DNA of 5,289 nucleotides from an uncultured Lachnospiraceae bacterium (GTDB lineage Bacteria; Bacillota; Clostridia; Lachnospirales; Lachnospiraceae), in NCBI GenBank assembly GCA_905203555.1, contig CAJKWK010000088.1, forward strand, positions 1 through 5,289. Direction: 5' to 3'. A program made the position numbers and the translations under genes. Numbering within the stretch: position 1 is the first letter of the stretch; each line of letters begins with the position of its first letter. A model generated the notes under the pieces. It was given only the letters and a program-made list of their open reading frames with translations, was not told where the DNA came from and did no database searches. This document shows, one piece after another, positions 1 through 5,253 of this stretch.

Positions 1-92
1 CACAAAACTGGTGTTTCCTTTTCTATGTGTCCTACAAAAATTTTACGCTAGCATTACAGAATTTGATTACAAAGGATACAGGAGGATGGAAC

Positions 93-263
93 ATGAACAT
101 TTTTCAGAAAGTGAAAGAACGTGTCACCGCAAGGCAGGTGGCAGAGAAATATGGGTTAAAAGTCAGACAGAACGGGATGGCGTGCTGTCCGTTTCATAAT
201 GATAAACACCCAAGTATGAAGATAGACCGGAATTATTATTGTGATATTGTCAATATTGGTTGA
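93..263 (+). pseudogene. CHC2 zinc-finger (DNA primase-type) protein, 5' fragment truncated by an IS
   Basis: The N-terminal 49-50 residues match the start of CHC2 zinc-finger proteins, the DnaG-type primase zinc-binding domain found alone in many clostridial mobile elements. A helix with 'TARQVAEKYGLKV' (residues 12-24) is followed by C32-P-F-H35 and C50. These are three of the four expected zinc ligands; the fourth Cys, normally three residues later, is missing because the IS begins at 242. The last residues (DIVNIG) and the stop at 261-263 come from IS sequence. I chose the ATG at 93 because AGGAGG-like sequence at 80-85 sits 7 nt upstream; an upstream in-frame ATG at 27 lacks such a site. 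The family normally continues into a CFGC-type motif and further, so this is a dead fragment. In intact elements it would prime or assist replication beside the VapE ATPase. Family assignment is solid; the role is inferred. Confidence 0.85.
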
Positions 264-280
264 CACATTTATCTCAAAGA
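242..280 (+). repeat. IS right terminal inverted repeat (IRR, distal to orfA)
   Basis: The tip TGATATTGT (242-250) and an inner block GTTGACAC (259-266) followed by TCTCAAAGA (272-280) match the other IS end in inverted orientation. The blocks are separated by AT-rich sequence that is one base shorter here than at the other end. On the minus strand positions 253-248 read TTGACA, pointing out of the element 6 nt from its tip, as a -35 box would in a circularised copy. Confidence 0.85.
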
Positions 281-289
281 TATCACTGC

Positions 290-1198
290 CTATGCAGCCA
301 GTCCCAGAGATTCGTAGTATCTCTGGCGCTTGATCATCGGAGGAAGCCCACCGTTAGCAGAGCAGATCCTCCTGTTATTCCAGTAACTGATGAAATATCT
401 CCAAATGAGAACCTTCAGTTCCTCTGTGGTCATAGTTTCCGTATTGTAGCGGTCATAGAGAAGCTCGCTTTTCATTCTGGCCCACATGCTTTCGCATCGG
501 GCATTATCGTGGCACCTGCCACCAGCACTGTTCATGCTTTGAATAATACCGTATTTAGCAAGAACCTTACGATAGGTTTCACTGGTATATTGTGTTCCTC
601 TGTCAGAGTGTACAATAGCCCCTCTCAGATCAGGATATGCCAGATAGGCATTATCCAGGGTATGCTCGCACAAAGTTGCTTTCATGTTGGTTTCCATTGC
701 CAGACCAAGGACACTGGAATCAAAGCAGTCAAAGATAGCTGAAACATATAATTTTCCATCTTTAGCCTTGATTTCGGTGATGTCAGTTACACATTTTTCA
801 AGTGGCTTATCGGATTTGAAATCTCGCTTCAGAAGATCCTCTGACTTACGAGCTTCCCGATCCGCCTTGGTAATACCATTCGGCTTACGTTTTGGTCGAT
901 GACTAAGGCCTATTTCATCCATGACTCTGTAGACGGTTCGCTCACTAGGAATCTTGAGTCCTTTCGGTTTCTTAAGGAGAAGTGCCTGATACATGCGAAT
1001 ACGCCCATAGGTATCATTGTATTCATCCTCCGTATGGATTGCTCTTATAGCATCAGCGAGATCCTGATATTTCCAGGGCCGGTCTTTATGAGCAAGATGT
1101 TTGTAGAACCCCTGGCGGCTGACACCAAGCATCCGGCAATAGAATGAGAGTTTTCCCTTAATTGCGCCGTCTTCCGTTTTTATGGCAATAAACATCAT
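290..1198 (-). CDS. IS3-family transposase OrfB (DDE integrase)
   Basis: This is the catalytic subunit of the IS transposase, which cuts and joins the IS ends. The 302-residue length is usual for OrfB. An N-terminal HTH_21-like segment (about 20-100: 'MLGVSRQGFYKHL', 'TYGRIRMYQAL', 'ERTVYRVMDEIGL') leads into a retroviral-integrase-type core. Visible catalytic residues are D139 (CVTDITEIK), D199 (IVHSDRGTQYTS) and E236 (HDNARCESMWARMKSE). I count 36 residues between D199 and E236, against 35 in many family members; the extra residue lies in the SMNSAGGRCHDNA loop. The end 'FISYWNNRRICSANGGLPP' is the usual IS3 C-terminal motif. Its ATG overlaps the orfA stop (ATGA) in the -1 frame, so it could be made by coupled reinitiation or as an OrfAB fusion of about 426 residues. 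No internal stop or frameshift is seen. Confidence 0.95.
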   Translation of the reverse strand: MMFIAIKTEDGAIKGKLSFYCRMLGVSRQGFYKHLAHKDRPWKYQDLADAIRAIHTEDEYNDTYGRIRMYQALLLKKPKGLKIPSERTVYRVMDEIGLSHRPKRKPNGITKADREARKSEDLLKRDFKSDKPLEKCVTDITEIKAKDGKLYVSAIFDCFDSSVLGLAMETNMKATLCEHTLDNAYLAYPDLRGAIVHSDRGTQYTSETYRKVLAKYGIIQSMNSAGGRCHDNARCESMWARMKSELLYDRYNTETMTTEELKVLIWRYFISYWNNRRICSANGGLPPMIKRQRYYESLGLAA

Positions 1199-1536
1199 TC
1201 TTTGGTTCTTGCTGACTTCCGACGGCTGGCTGCGAAAAAAGCACTTGCTTCCTCGAGAAATTCATTTTCCTCTTTCAGACGACGGATTTCTTTATCCTGA
1301 TCCTTAACGCGTTTGCGGAGCATAGCAAGTTCCTCAGCGAGGCTCATTGCACTATCTGGAGTATGTGCACCGTCGCCAATATCCAATGTGCCGGCTCTAA
1401 CTGCTTTCAGCCATGTATGGATGGTTCCTTCTGGAATACCTAATTCTTTGGCTGCCTTAGCACCGCCGATTTCTCTGGCAAGTTTGACAGCCTGGACCTT
1501 ATATTCGTGGTCGTATTTACGTTGGGTACGTGACAT
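1195..1536 (-). CDS. IS3-family transposase OrfA (HTH / leucine zipper)
   Basis: OrfA binds the IS terminal repeats and regulates transposition; fused to OrfB it forms the active transposase. The protein is 113 residues: a basic start (MSRTQRKYDHEYK), an HTH_Tnp_1-type helix-turn-helix at about 16-45 ('AVKLAREIGGAKAAKELGIPEGTIHTWL'-like region), then a heptad leucine zipper/coiled coil at about 66-97 ('LAEELAMLRKRV', 'IRRLKEENEFLEEA'), and a basic tail. An ATG at 1569 would add 11 residues, but those codons cover the ribosome binding site AGGAGG at 1550-1545, 8 nt before the ATG at 1536, so I prefer 1536. A TATAAT on the minus strand at 1566-1561 could be its -10 box, but the TTGACA in the terminal repeat is 22 nt upstream, too far for an ordinary promoter. 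Confidence 0.92.
   Translation of the reverse strand: MSRTQRKYDHEYKVQAVKLAREIGGAKAAKELGIPEGTIHTWLKAVRAGTLDIGDGAHTPDSAMSLAEELAMLRKRVKDQDKEIRRLKEENEFLEEASAFFAASRRKSARTKE
1234..1240 (-). promoter_or_regulatory. Candidate -1 programmed frameshift site (T TTT TTC) for OrfAB
   Basis: Near the end of orfA the codons read GCT TTT TTC (Ala-Phe-Phe), which gives a T_TTT_TTC heptamer of the X_XXY_YYZ form. Slipping back one base puts ribosomes into the orfB frame, which is open from here to the orfB ATG with no stop, giving a single OrfAB protein. IS3 elements are known to use -1 slippage, more often at A-rich heptamers. I did not identify a clear stimulatory stem-loop, so the site is a candidate only. 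Confidence 0.5.
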
Positions 1537-1573
1537 TGAGAGTTCCTCCTTATTCTCTTTATTATACATGAAT

Positions 1574-1613
1574 TCTTTGAGAATAAGGTGTCAACTTTAT
1601 TTATACAACATCA
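1574..1613 (-). repeat. IS left terminal inverted repeat (IRL, orfA-proximal)
   Basis: Read on the minus strand from 1613 inward it begins TGATGTTGTATAAATAAAG and continues through GTTGACAC and TCTCAAAGA, matching the opposite end. Positions 1605-1600 read TATAAA on the minus strand, 8 nt inside the tip, suited to act as a -10 box when the two ends are joined in a circle. Confidence 0.85.
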
Positions 1614-1622
1614 AGAAATGAA

Positions 1623-2738
1623 ATGACCTGTCAGATTGACATCATGAAGAAAATGCCATGGAAAAGACGTGGCGTCCATATGACCGATACGGACATGAAC
1701 AATCTGGCTTTATATCTGGAAAAGAACTATGGATTGACCAGTGACCGTGTAATCACAAAGGCAATCGATATTGTGGCAAATGAAAACAGCTTCCATCCGA
1801 TTCTGGAATATTTGGAGAGCCTGAAATGGGATGGGACTCCAAGAATTCAGCATATGCTGACACATTTTTTCGGGGCAGAGGATATTGGATATACCGGGGA
1901 AGTGATGAAGATGCACATGATGGGAGCCATACGCAGGCTGTATGAGCCGGGAGCAAAATACGACATTATGCTCTGCCTAGTCGGCGGGCAGGGAACCGGA
2001 AAATCTACGTTTTTCCGATATCTGGCAATCAAAGATGAGTGGTTTACAGACGATATGAAACGGATCGATGATAAGAAAGTTTATGAGTATCTGCAAGGAC
2101 ACTGGATTGTGGAAATGTCAGAAATGAATGCGGTGGCAAATGCCAAGAGTATTGAAGAGACGAAATCTTTCCTGAGCCGGCAGAAGGATATTTATCGTAT
2201 TCCATATGAAAGGCGGGCAGAGGACAGATATCGTCAGTGTGTCTTTTGCGGTACTTCCAACGACCTGAATTTCCTTCCATTTGACCGTACTGGAAACCGG
2301 AGATTTGCCCCGGTCAGGGTATTTCCCGAAAAAGCGGAAACCACCATTTATGAAAATGAAGCGGAATCCAGATTATACATTATCCAGGCATGGGCAGGGG
2401 CAATGGAAATCTACCGAAGAGGAAACTATCCGATGACCTTTTCGCCGGAGATGGAGGATCACGTCAAACTTCTCCAGAGGGAATTCATGCCGGAAGATAC
2501 TCAGACGGGCATGATCCAGGCATTTCTTGATTCGTATGAAGAAGATTATGTCTGTTCTACGATTATCTATCAGCAGGTATTTCATCAGGAAGGCATCGTT
2601 CCCAAATGGCAGTCAAAAGAAATCGGGGATCTGATGGACAATGAGATCATCGGCTGGACAAAACATGGCAATCACAGATTCGGTGGTGTTATCGGTACGC
2701 AGAGATCGTGGAAACGGGTTCAACCGAAAAAAAGATGA
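1623..2738 (+). CDS. VapE-family (SF3-like) ATPase, 5'-truncated and 3'-frameshifted
   Basis: This is the ATPase domain of a virulence-associated E (VapE/VirE) family protein, common in phages and mobilizable elements and thought to act as a replicative helicase or primase partner. Numbering from the ATG at 1623: 'MPWKRRG' (11-17), the 'NSFHPILEYLESLKWDGTPRI' region (about 55-75), Walker A GGQGTGKST (121-129), Walker B WIVEM with E164, a sensor-like GTSND (210-214), and RTGNRRF with candidate arginine fingers (222-228). In-frame family-like sequence (R-N-E) continues upstream to 1614, the exact IS border, so the ATG at 1623 is probably an internal Met; no good ribosome binding site precedes it. 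The original N-terminus is lost. The C-terminus is also altered: a run of seven A (2727-2733) shifts the frame and gives an early TGA at 2736-2738. Probably non-functional or weakly expressed, though the ATPase core is intact. Confidence 0.88.
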   Translation: MTCQIDIMKKMPWKRRGVHMTDTDMNNLALYLEKNYGLTSDRVITKAIDIVANENSFHPILEYLESLKWDGTPRIQHMLTHFFGAEDIGYTGEVMKMHMMGAIRRLYEPGAKYDIMLCLVGGQGTGKSTFFRYLAIKDEWFTDDMKRIDDKKVYEYLQGHWIVEMSEMNAVANAKSIEETKSFLSRQKDIYRIPYERRAEDRYRQCVFCGTSNDLNFLPFDRTGNRRFAPVRVFPEKAETTIYENEAESRLYIIQAWAGAMEIYRRGNYPMTFSPEMEDHVKLLQREFMPEDTQTGMIQAFLDSYEEDYVCSTIIYQQVFHQEGIVPKWQSKEIGDLMDNEIIGWTKHGNHRFGGVIGTQRSWKRVQPKKR

Positions 2739-2787
2739 GGAAGGATTCATGAAAGTGGATGAAAATATGGAACTACCATTTGATTAA
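2734..2787 (+). pseudogene. Displaced C-terminal codons of the VapE gene (+1 frame)
   Basis: In the frame one base ahead of the VapE reading frame the sequence continues as DEEGFMKVDENMELPFD and then TAA (2785-2787). Removing one A from the run at 2727-2733 would join it to the VapE protein (…QPKKDEEGF…). The acidic, LPF-containing tail looks like a natural protein end. An ATG at 2749 with GAGGAAGG upstream could alternatively express a 12-residue peptide, which I consider less likely than a recent frameshift. Confidence 0.6.
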
Positions 2788-2813
2788 TGATTACTTTTAA
2801 AATGTTTTGAGCT

Positions 2814-2874
2814 CTGTTCACAGGTTTCTGTTCACAAATATCCGGGTGAAATGTGAACAGGAAAGTGTGAACAG
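2814..2874. repeat. Symmetrical 2+2 array of CTGTTCACA / TGTGAACAG
   Basis: Two direct copies of CTGTTCACA (2814-2822, 2828-2836) are followed by two copies of its reverse complement TGTGAACAG (2852-2860, 2866-2874). Copies within each pair start exactly 14 bp apart, and the whole array is symmetrical around position 2844. It can be a protein-binding array (operator, iteron or oriT repeat) or fold as a long hairpin. A further direct copy lies over the relaxase start. Confidence 0.85.
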
Positions 2875-2914
2875 GAGCAAAAAAACTTTGAAAATAAAGC
2901 AGAGATAATATACA

Positions 2915-2928
2915 GCCCGGATACGGGC
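2915..2928. repeat. Hairpin 1, GCCCG-GATA-CGGGC
   Basis: A perfect 5-bp stem with a four-base GATA loop. It shares the core CGGATACG with the second hairpin 25 bp downstream. Confidence 0.7.
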
Positions 2929-2939
2929 ATCAATGAGAA

Positions 2940-2953
2940 TGGCGGATACGCCA
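2940..2953. repeat. Hairpin 2, TGGCG-GATA-CGCCA
   Basis: A perfect 5-bp stem with the same GATA loop as hairpin 1 but a different outer stem. Positions 2941-2951 are perfectly complementary to 3161-3171, just before the relaxase ribosome binding site. Confidence 0.7.
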
Positions 2954-3160
2954 ATTAGAAAAAATCAGTCATCAGAAGAGATAGGTTAATCCGGGTATGA
3001 CAAAAAGAGCCCTCGGCGATTGAGAGCGAAATATACCCATCGCACAAGCTTAAAGCTTATACTCTGTGTCTTTCGTCCTCCCGGAGGGCCTCGCAGGGGC
3101 GGGTTTTGCCTTGCTAAAGTATTCTATAAAAGCGAATAGATGTGGTGATTTCTGATAGTA

Positions 3161-3171
3161 GCGTATCCGCC
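3161..3171 (+). promoter_or_regulatory. GCGTATCCGCC segment complementary to hairpin 2, next to the relaxase RBS
   Basis: All 11 bases are the reverse complement of 2941-2951. The segment ends 2 nt before the AAAGGAGG ribosome binding site (3174-3181). In a transcript covering both sites, long-range pairing would compete with hairpin 2 and could change access to the relaxase start. Alternatively both are binding sites for one protein at the DNA level. Confidence 0.4.
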
Positions 3172-3173
3172 GG

Positions 3174-3194
3174 AAAGGAGGAAGTGTGAACAGG
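3174..3194 (+). promoter_or_regulatory. Relaxase RBS and GTG start embedded in a fifth GTGAACAG copy
   Basis: The AAAGGAGG at 3174-3181 lies 4 nt before the GTG at 3186, a short but workable spacing. TGTGAACAG at 3185-3193 repeats the upstream array, and 13 bases AAGTGTGAACAGG are identical at 2863-2875 and 3182-3194. A protein bound to the array could therefore also cover the relaxase start. Confidence 0.55.
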
Positions 3195-4751
3195 CGAAAT
3201 CATAGTTTTGTGATGGAAAGCAAGCTGCATGATGTAAAAGGTAGAGTGGATTATATCAGCAGCCCCAAGCGGCAGGAAAATCTGTATGCTGTCTTTTCCA
3301 ATGTGGAGGACAGCTACTGGGATCTGCTTGAGGAACAGAATCAGCGAGATTTTGCAAAAAGCGGAACAGAGGGAACCTGCATTGAAGCCAGAGAGCTGAT
3401 TATTATGTTACCGCCAAGTCTGATCGATTATGACCATGAGATTCTGTTGAAATATATGACATCGAAATTTCTGGAAAAGTATGATGTGGGATGCTGTGCG
3501 GCATTACATCACAATAAGAGCAAAACTAATCTGCATATTCATCTGATCTTTTCCGAGCGGGAAATCCGGCAGGAAGTGGAACGGAAAATTGCAAGCAGAA
3601 ATATGTTTTATAATGAATCTGGGAAGCATGTACGGACGAAAAAGGAGATTCTTGACGAGAATGGGAATGTCCGACCCGGATGTAAAATCATCAAAAAAGG
3701 GGAAGTCTATGAGACGAATTTCTTCCAGCCAAAGAAAGAAGAATTTAAGACCAATGCTTTTCTGGAGAATATGAAACAGGTAATGACGGATGCGCTTAAC
3801 GGGATTGTAAAAGATGAAAATGAGAAGCTGCAGGTATTTCAAAAAGGCGGTCCTTATCTTGCTACCAAAAAGATAGGGAAGAACAATCCGAAAGAAGCAG
3901 AAATCAAAGCGGATAATTATCTCCGGCAGGAATGGAACCGGAATGTAGATCGGGCATTACTTACAGGTGCAGAAGAAGTAGAAGTGATGATGGCAAAGCA
4001 ATCACAGATTGATGAACCGGTGGCAGAGTCGCTCCGGGAACATGGGCAGGATCCAAAATTATTTACTAGGATTCTTCAGAAAGCAGTCGGATACCTGAGA
4101 GGATTTGTAGAATTTCTGCGGGAGACGAAATGCTGTGATAGAGATTCGGACGGCAATCCATTGCTTGATCATGATTTGAGAATTGACATTACGCCAGAAC
4201 CACTCCCGGCAAAATCTAAAGGAGAGCGTCCTTCCTCGGAAAAGCAGGAAGCTGAGGTTATGCGATTGCAACAGATCCTTAATAAGATGAAAAAGCAGGA
4301 ACAGAAGATTTATGCTATTGAGAAAGCAATCGTGAAGCTGGAAAAAGATCTGAAGGAAATGAAAAAGAAATGGTTTCACCGAAAAGAGCAGAAGGAACTG
4401 GAAGGAAAGATTGAGACTAAGAAAGTACAGCTGGAAAAGGCAAAGGCTACACTGGATTTAATCCCGGCTCAGCATGGATATCAAAATGCACTGGAAGTTA
4501 CAAAGGCAATGAAGGTTGCGAAAGCGGAATTAAAGAAAATTCAGCAGGCACAGAAAGAGTGGGATGATTCAGAGACAAAACAGGAGAAATTGTATCTGAC
4601 GATTCCGGCGAATGTACGGAATGTGGAAAAACGGGAAGTGCAGGAAAGAATCGGGCAGAAACGAAGTATTCATGACCGGTTGGAGGAGAAGAAGCAGATC
4701 GTAGAGCAGAGACCGAAGAAAAGAAGCTCAAGAGATGTGGGGGCAAGATAA
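3186..4751 (+). CDS. MobA/MobL-family conjugative relaxase
   Basis: The protein nicks one strand of oriT and stays covalently attached to it during mobilization. It has 521 residues. Y23 in GRVDYISSPKRQ aligns with the catalytic tyrosine region of MobA-type relaxases (KADYI in RSF1010 MobA), and the HUH metal-binding motif is visible as HH108-109 with H117-I-H119 in HHNKSKTNLHIHLIFSER. Further family-like blocks are 'SRNMFY' (138-142), 'HVRTKKEILDENGNVRPGCKI' region (148-168), 'YLATKKIGKNNPKAE'-like sequence (224-238) and 'RQEWNRNVDRAL' (247-258). From about 350 onward the protein is Lys/Glu-rich coiled coil, with no obvious primase domain. The GTG start has a strong RBS; an alternative ATG at 3213 lacks one, and the N-terminal 'NHSFVM' looks family-like. 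The gene is intact, unlike the replication genes upstream, and has its own long leader. Membership of the family is clear. Confidence 0.93.
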   Translation: MNRRNHSFVMESKLHDVKGRVDYISSPKRQENLYAVFSNVEDSYWDLLEEQNQRDFAKSGTEGTCIEARELIIMLPPSLIDYDHEILLKYMTSKFLEKYDVGCCAALHHNKSKTNLHIHLIFSEREIRQEVERKIASRNMFYNESGKHVRTKKEILDENGNVRPGCKIIKKGEVYETNFFQPKKEEFKTNAFLENMKQVMTDALNGIVKDENEKLQVFQKGGPYLATKKIGKNNPKEAEIKADNYLRQEWNRNVDRALLTGAEEVEVMMAKQSQIDEPVAESLREHGQDPKLFTRILQKAVGYLRGFVEFLRETKCCDRDSDGNPLLDHDLRIDITPEPLPAKSKGERPSSEKQEAEVMRLQQILNKMKKQEQKIYAIEKAIVKLEKDLKEMKKKWFHRKEQKELEGKIETKKVQLEKAKATLDLIPAQHGYQNALEVTKAMKVAKAELKKIQQAQKEWDDSETKQEKLYLTIPANVRNVEKREVQERIGQKRSIHDRLEEKKQIVEQRPKKRSSRDVGAR

Positions 4752-4775
4752 GAATTCTTGAGATCGATGGGGTGA

Positions 4776-4804
4776 TTGCGTAAAAAGAGGGAAAGGCGTA
4801 TAAT
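4776..4804 (+). promoter_or_regulatory. Sigma-A-type promoter for the response regulator
   Basis: TTGCGT (4776-4781), a 17-bp spacer and a perfect TATAAT (4799-4804) lie just after the relaxase stop and upstream of the response regulator. The -35 box matches consensus only in its first three bases. A second TATAAT at 4812-4817 has no good -35. This implies transcription independent of the relaxase. Confidence 0.7.
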
Positions 4805-4851
4805 GCAAGAATATAATGTTTTAACAGTGTAAAATAGAGGAGTGAACAAGT

Positions 4852-5253
4852 ATGCAGAGAATACTGATTGTAGAGGATGATACAAATATCAACAATTTGC
4901 TTCGAGAAGCACTATCCAAAGCGGGATATTCTTGCGAACAGGCATTTTCCGGAACAGAGGCAAAGTTGCTTTTAAATATGCCAGAACATAACTATTCACT
5001 GGTGTTACTAGATTTAATGCTTCCAGGAATCACAGGAGAAGAGGTCCTGGCAGAGATACGAAAGAAAGGTAAACTTCCAGTTGTTGTGCTGACTGCAAAA
5101 GATGGGTTGGACGAAAAAGTACAGGTTTTAACCAATGGAGCTGATGATTATATAACGAAACCATTTGAAATCAGGGAAGTGCTGGCGAGAATTCAGGTAC
5201 AGCTTCGTCATAAAGAAGAAAAAGAAACAGAAGAATGTTGTCCAGCAAATTAA
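4852..5253 (+). CDS. Response regulator, receiver domain only
   Basis: A two-component receiver that would be phosphorylated by a sensor kinase. The 133 residues cover one CheY-like fold: acidic pocket E8-D9-D10, phospho-acceptor D54 (LLDLMLPG), switch T81 (VVLTAKDG), and K103 in DDYITKPFE. The end 'VLARIQVQLRHKEE' is the alpha-5/linker typical of OmpR/PhoB regulators, but those have about 220-230 residues with a winged-helix DNA-binding domain. Here a stop follows 13 residues after the linker starts. None of the three forward frames beyond it looks like a winged helix, so this is not a simple one-base frameshift; it may be a stand-alone receiver or a truncation by rearrangement. GAGGAG at 4837-4842 is 9 nt before the ATG. 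It may be cargo of the element or part of the neighbouring chromosome. Confidence 0.88.
   Translation: MQRILIVEDDTNINNLLREALSKAGYSCEQAFSGTEAKLLLNMPEHNYSLVLLDLMLPGITGEEVLAEIRKKGKLPVVVLTAKDGLDEKVQVLTNGADDYITKPFEIREVLARIQVQLRHKEEKETEECCPAN

Larger units (their letters stand above)
242..1613 (-). mobile_element. Complete IS3-family insertion sequence (1372 bp)
   Basis: The element has two overlapping minus-strand genes (orfA, orfB) encoding an IS3-type HTH/leucine-zipper protein and a DDE integrase, bounded by imperfect inverted repeats. The ends were set from three agreeing signs. Both tips begin TGAT[A/G]TTGT, the TG...CA form usual for IS3 elements. Host-like coding sequence stops at 241 (zinc finger) and resumes at 1614 (VapE frame). 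Abutting the two tips with a 3-bp spacer creates a consensus-like promoter. Flanking triplets differ (TTG at 239-241, AGA at 1614-1616), so no target duplication is visible. Both ORFs look intact, so it may be active. Subgroup is uncertain (IS150-like or a related clade). Confidence 0.9.
2788..3185. other. Gene-free, repeat- and hairpin-rich region upstream of the relaxase (candidate oriT/control region)
   Basis: No convincing gene is present; the longest ATG frames I found by eye are tiny (for example 18 codons from 2933) and lack ribosome binding sites. The stretch holds a 61-bp palindromic repeat array (2814-2874), two GATA-loop hairpins (2915-2953), a GGGTAT/ATACCC pair (2993-2998 with 3033-3038) enclosing a possible inner stem (GCCCTC/GAGAGC), a duplicated AAGCTT (3046-3058), and a GC-rich CCTC/GAGG stem near 3083. 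oriT sites of MobA/MobL relaxases usually lie close to the relaxase gene and contain inverted repeats, so an oriT here is plausible, but I do not recognise a known nic sequence. Confidence 0.45.

Noticed and set aside
1..51. Possible tail of an upstream gene (frame ending TAG at 49-51)
   Set aside because: Only 16 codons without any recognisable feature; cannot be supported.
11..199. Open frame of 62 codons overlapping the CHC2 start
   Set aside because: It is in another frame from the recognisable CHC2 zinc-finger sequence, has no good RBS, and resembles no family.
260..742. Plus-strand frame of 160 codons opposite orfB
   Set aside because: Antisense shadow of a clear DDE transposase; no RBS or family-like sequence.
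1561..1594. TTGACA in IRL plus TATAAT as a resident orfA promoter
   Set aside because: The spacer is 22 bp, too long for a normal sigma-A promoter; the TATAAT alone may have weak activity.
2749..2787. Stand-alone 12-residue peptide gene with a fair RBS
   Set aside because: Its frame continues upstream to the A7 run and joins the VapE C-terminus, so a displaced VapE tail is the simpler explanation.
2814..2874. CRISPR array or rho-independent terminator
   Set aside because: Units are 9 bp, in two orientations, without spacers of CRISPR size; no T run follows the palindrome on either strand in terminator position.
3504..3842. Minus-strand frame of 112 codons inside the relaxase gene
   Set aside because: Antisense to a conserved relaxase; composition is that of a shadow frame.
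4843..4849. GTGAACA before the response regulator as another copy of the array repeat
   Set aside because: Only seven bases match and the flanks differ; expected by chance near a purine-rich RBS.
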